A stretch of 16,753 nucleotides of DNA, from assembly GCA_003049485.1 (NCBI GenBank), contig PYST01000560.1, positions 1 to 16,753 on the forward strand, written 5' to 3'. Each line of letters opens with the position of its first letter. The stretch's first letter is position 1. The position numbers were made by a program, and so were the translations under genes. This DNA comes from Ophioceras dolichostomum. Taxonomy: Eukaryota > Ascomycota > Sordariomycetes > Magnaporthales > Ophioceraceae. Positions 16,035 to 16,753 of the stretch are shown in pieces. Under the pieces are notes generated by a model. That model ran no database searches. It was not told the origin of the DNA and saw only the letters and a list, made by a program, of their open reading frames with translations.

Positions 16035-16753
16035 TTATTCCGTAAATCTGAGCAGCAAAACACATCCTGATGAGCACCCAATCGCAACTGACGACCCCAT
16101 GACTGCTGATTTTGCTGGTCGATACTCGTGCGGCAACCACAGCCACTTCTCCGACTCGCGTACAATCCAAGCCCCATCACCAGTAATTCCATAACCCTGA
16201 CGTGGGCTGTTCTGCTTTGACAATCCAGAAGGTGGGATGCTGGAATCCCCTTGTGTATCGATTGTGAATGCGCCGATTTTAGTTAAAAGGTGAGAGCCAG
16301 CAGCATCAAATTCGAGGTTGAACAGAGCCCTGCCGACATTGAGCGTCTGGTTCGGCTGGCCCGTGGCCGCGTCCCAGAGCTTGACGGTCTCGTCAACCGA
16401 GCCCGACGCCACCAGCCGGCCGTCGCTCGAGAAGGCCACCGACGTGACCGAGTAAGTGTGGCCCTGTAGCGTCTGGTTCAGCTGGCCCGTAGCTGCGTCC
16501 CAGAGCTTGACGGTCCTGTCGTGCGAGCCCGACGCCACCAGCCGGCCGTCGCCCGAGAAGGCCACCGACGTGATCAAGCTCGTGTGGCCCTGCAGCGTCT
16601 GGTTCAACTGGCCCGTGGCCACGTCCCAGATCTTGACGGTCTCGNAGACCGAGTAAGTGTGGCCGTGTAGCGTCTGGTTCAGCTGGCCCGTGGCCGCGTC
16701 CCAGAGCTTGACGGTCTTGTCGTCCGAGCCCGATGCCACCAGCCGGCCGTCGC
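16035..16753 (-). CDS. C-terminal WD40-repeat end of an NLR-type (NACHT-WD40) protein, 5' partial
   Basis: The frame enters at 16753 and stops at 16035-16037. It encodes WD40 repeats of 42 residues (126 bp) of the type VTSVAFS-DGRLVASGS-DETVKLWDAATGQ-NQTL-GH, nearly identical to one another. They vary mainly at set positions (SGSDDKT, SGSHDRT, SGSVDET). After the last repeat comes a non-WD tail (FNLEFDAAGSHLLTKIGAFTI, GYGITGDGAWIVRESEKWLW, LPHEYRPAKSAVMGSSVAIG, CSSGCVLLLRF). I know this cap from fungal NACHT-WD40 proteins of the HNWD group, so I infer a NACHT core farther right. In that group the WD40 domain is the recognition module. The undetermined base at 16645 sits in a repeat that is 51 bp short; the frame is kept, but the sequence there is not reliable. 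Confidence 0.85.
   Translation of the reverse strand, partial: DGRLVASGSDDKTVKLWDAATGQLNQTLHGHTYSVXETVKIWDVATGQLNQTLQGHTSLITSVAFSGDGRLVASGSHDRTVKLWDAATGQLNQTLQGHTYSVTSVAFSSDGRLVASGSVDETVKLWDAATGQPNQTLNVGRALFNLEFDAAGSHLLTKIGAFTIDTQGDSSIPPSGLSKQNSPRQGYGITGDGAWIVRESEKWLWLPHEYRPAKSAVMGSSVAIGCSSGCVLLLRFTE
16645..16645. other. Undetermined base (N) in a WD40 repeat, likely assembly join
   Basis: The motif CTTGACGGTC recurs at 126-bp spacing (16381, 16507, 16633), but the next is only 75 bp on (16708). The shortened unit contains the N. Exactly 17 codons (from TSVAF to the Asp before ETV) are replaced by one ambiguous codon. This looks like a collapsed repeat or a gap placeholder. Confidence 0.8.

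Overview
The window looks like a piece of a filamentous ascomycete (Pezizomycotina) genome. The evidence is short spliceosomal introns of about 50-95 nt with fungal splice and branch signals, two large genes of the fungal NLR (STAND NTPase) type, broken copies of fungal families (FunK1-type kinase, DUF4470-type protein, APH-like kinase), Copia and Gypsy retrotransposon remains, and stop codons in transposon sequence that fit repeat-induced point mutation (RIP). I cannot name the species.

Layout. 1-2574 (minus strand) is the 5' part of an NLR-like gene with a RelA/SpoT-like nucleotidyltransferase N-terminal domain, a 57-nt intron, and then a NACHT NTPase module; its C-terminal sensor region lies beyond the left edge. 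2893-15210 is an accessory, transposon-rich stretch. It is bounded by two ~93% identical 142/143-bp LTR-like sequences (2893-3034 and 14840-14982). Inside lie a degenerate DUF4470-like pseudogene (4601-5525, minus), a possible small two-exon gene with a TATA box (5786-6128, minus), three copies of an unnamed dispersed repeat (two direct, one inverted), a FunK1 N-terminal fragment (7945-8170), an internally deleted Copia pol (8440-9877), a clean-looking two-exon hypothetical gene (10113-10623, minus), a Lys/Arg-rich coding-like block (11220-12090), a Gypsy reverse transcriptase fragment (12110-12355, minus), an APH-like kinase fragment (12400-12668) and an ankyrin-repeat remnant (13740-13815, minus). 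Next to the right-hand LTR-like copy is a seven-copy tandem array (14987-15208). 16035-16753 (minus) is the 3' end of a second NLR-type gene: near-identical 42-residue WD40 repeats and the characteristic C-terminal cap, broken by one undetermined base.

How it fits together. The two probably functional genes are the edge genes, both on the minus strand and both of the incompatibility/innate-immunity NLR class. One supplies a RelA/SpoT-like effector plus NACHT switch, the other a WD40 sensor tail. The ~13 kb between them is mostly a graveyard of nested insertions and gene fragments, which is common around fungal NLR loci. The best candidate for something unusual is the RelA/SpoT-NACHT architecture, with its key acidic residues apparently kept. 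Second is the unrecognised 138-residue spliced gene at 10113-10623, whose frame is open although its surroundings are broken.
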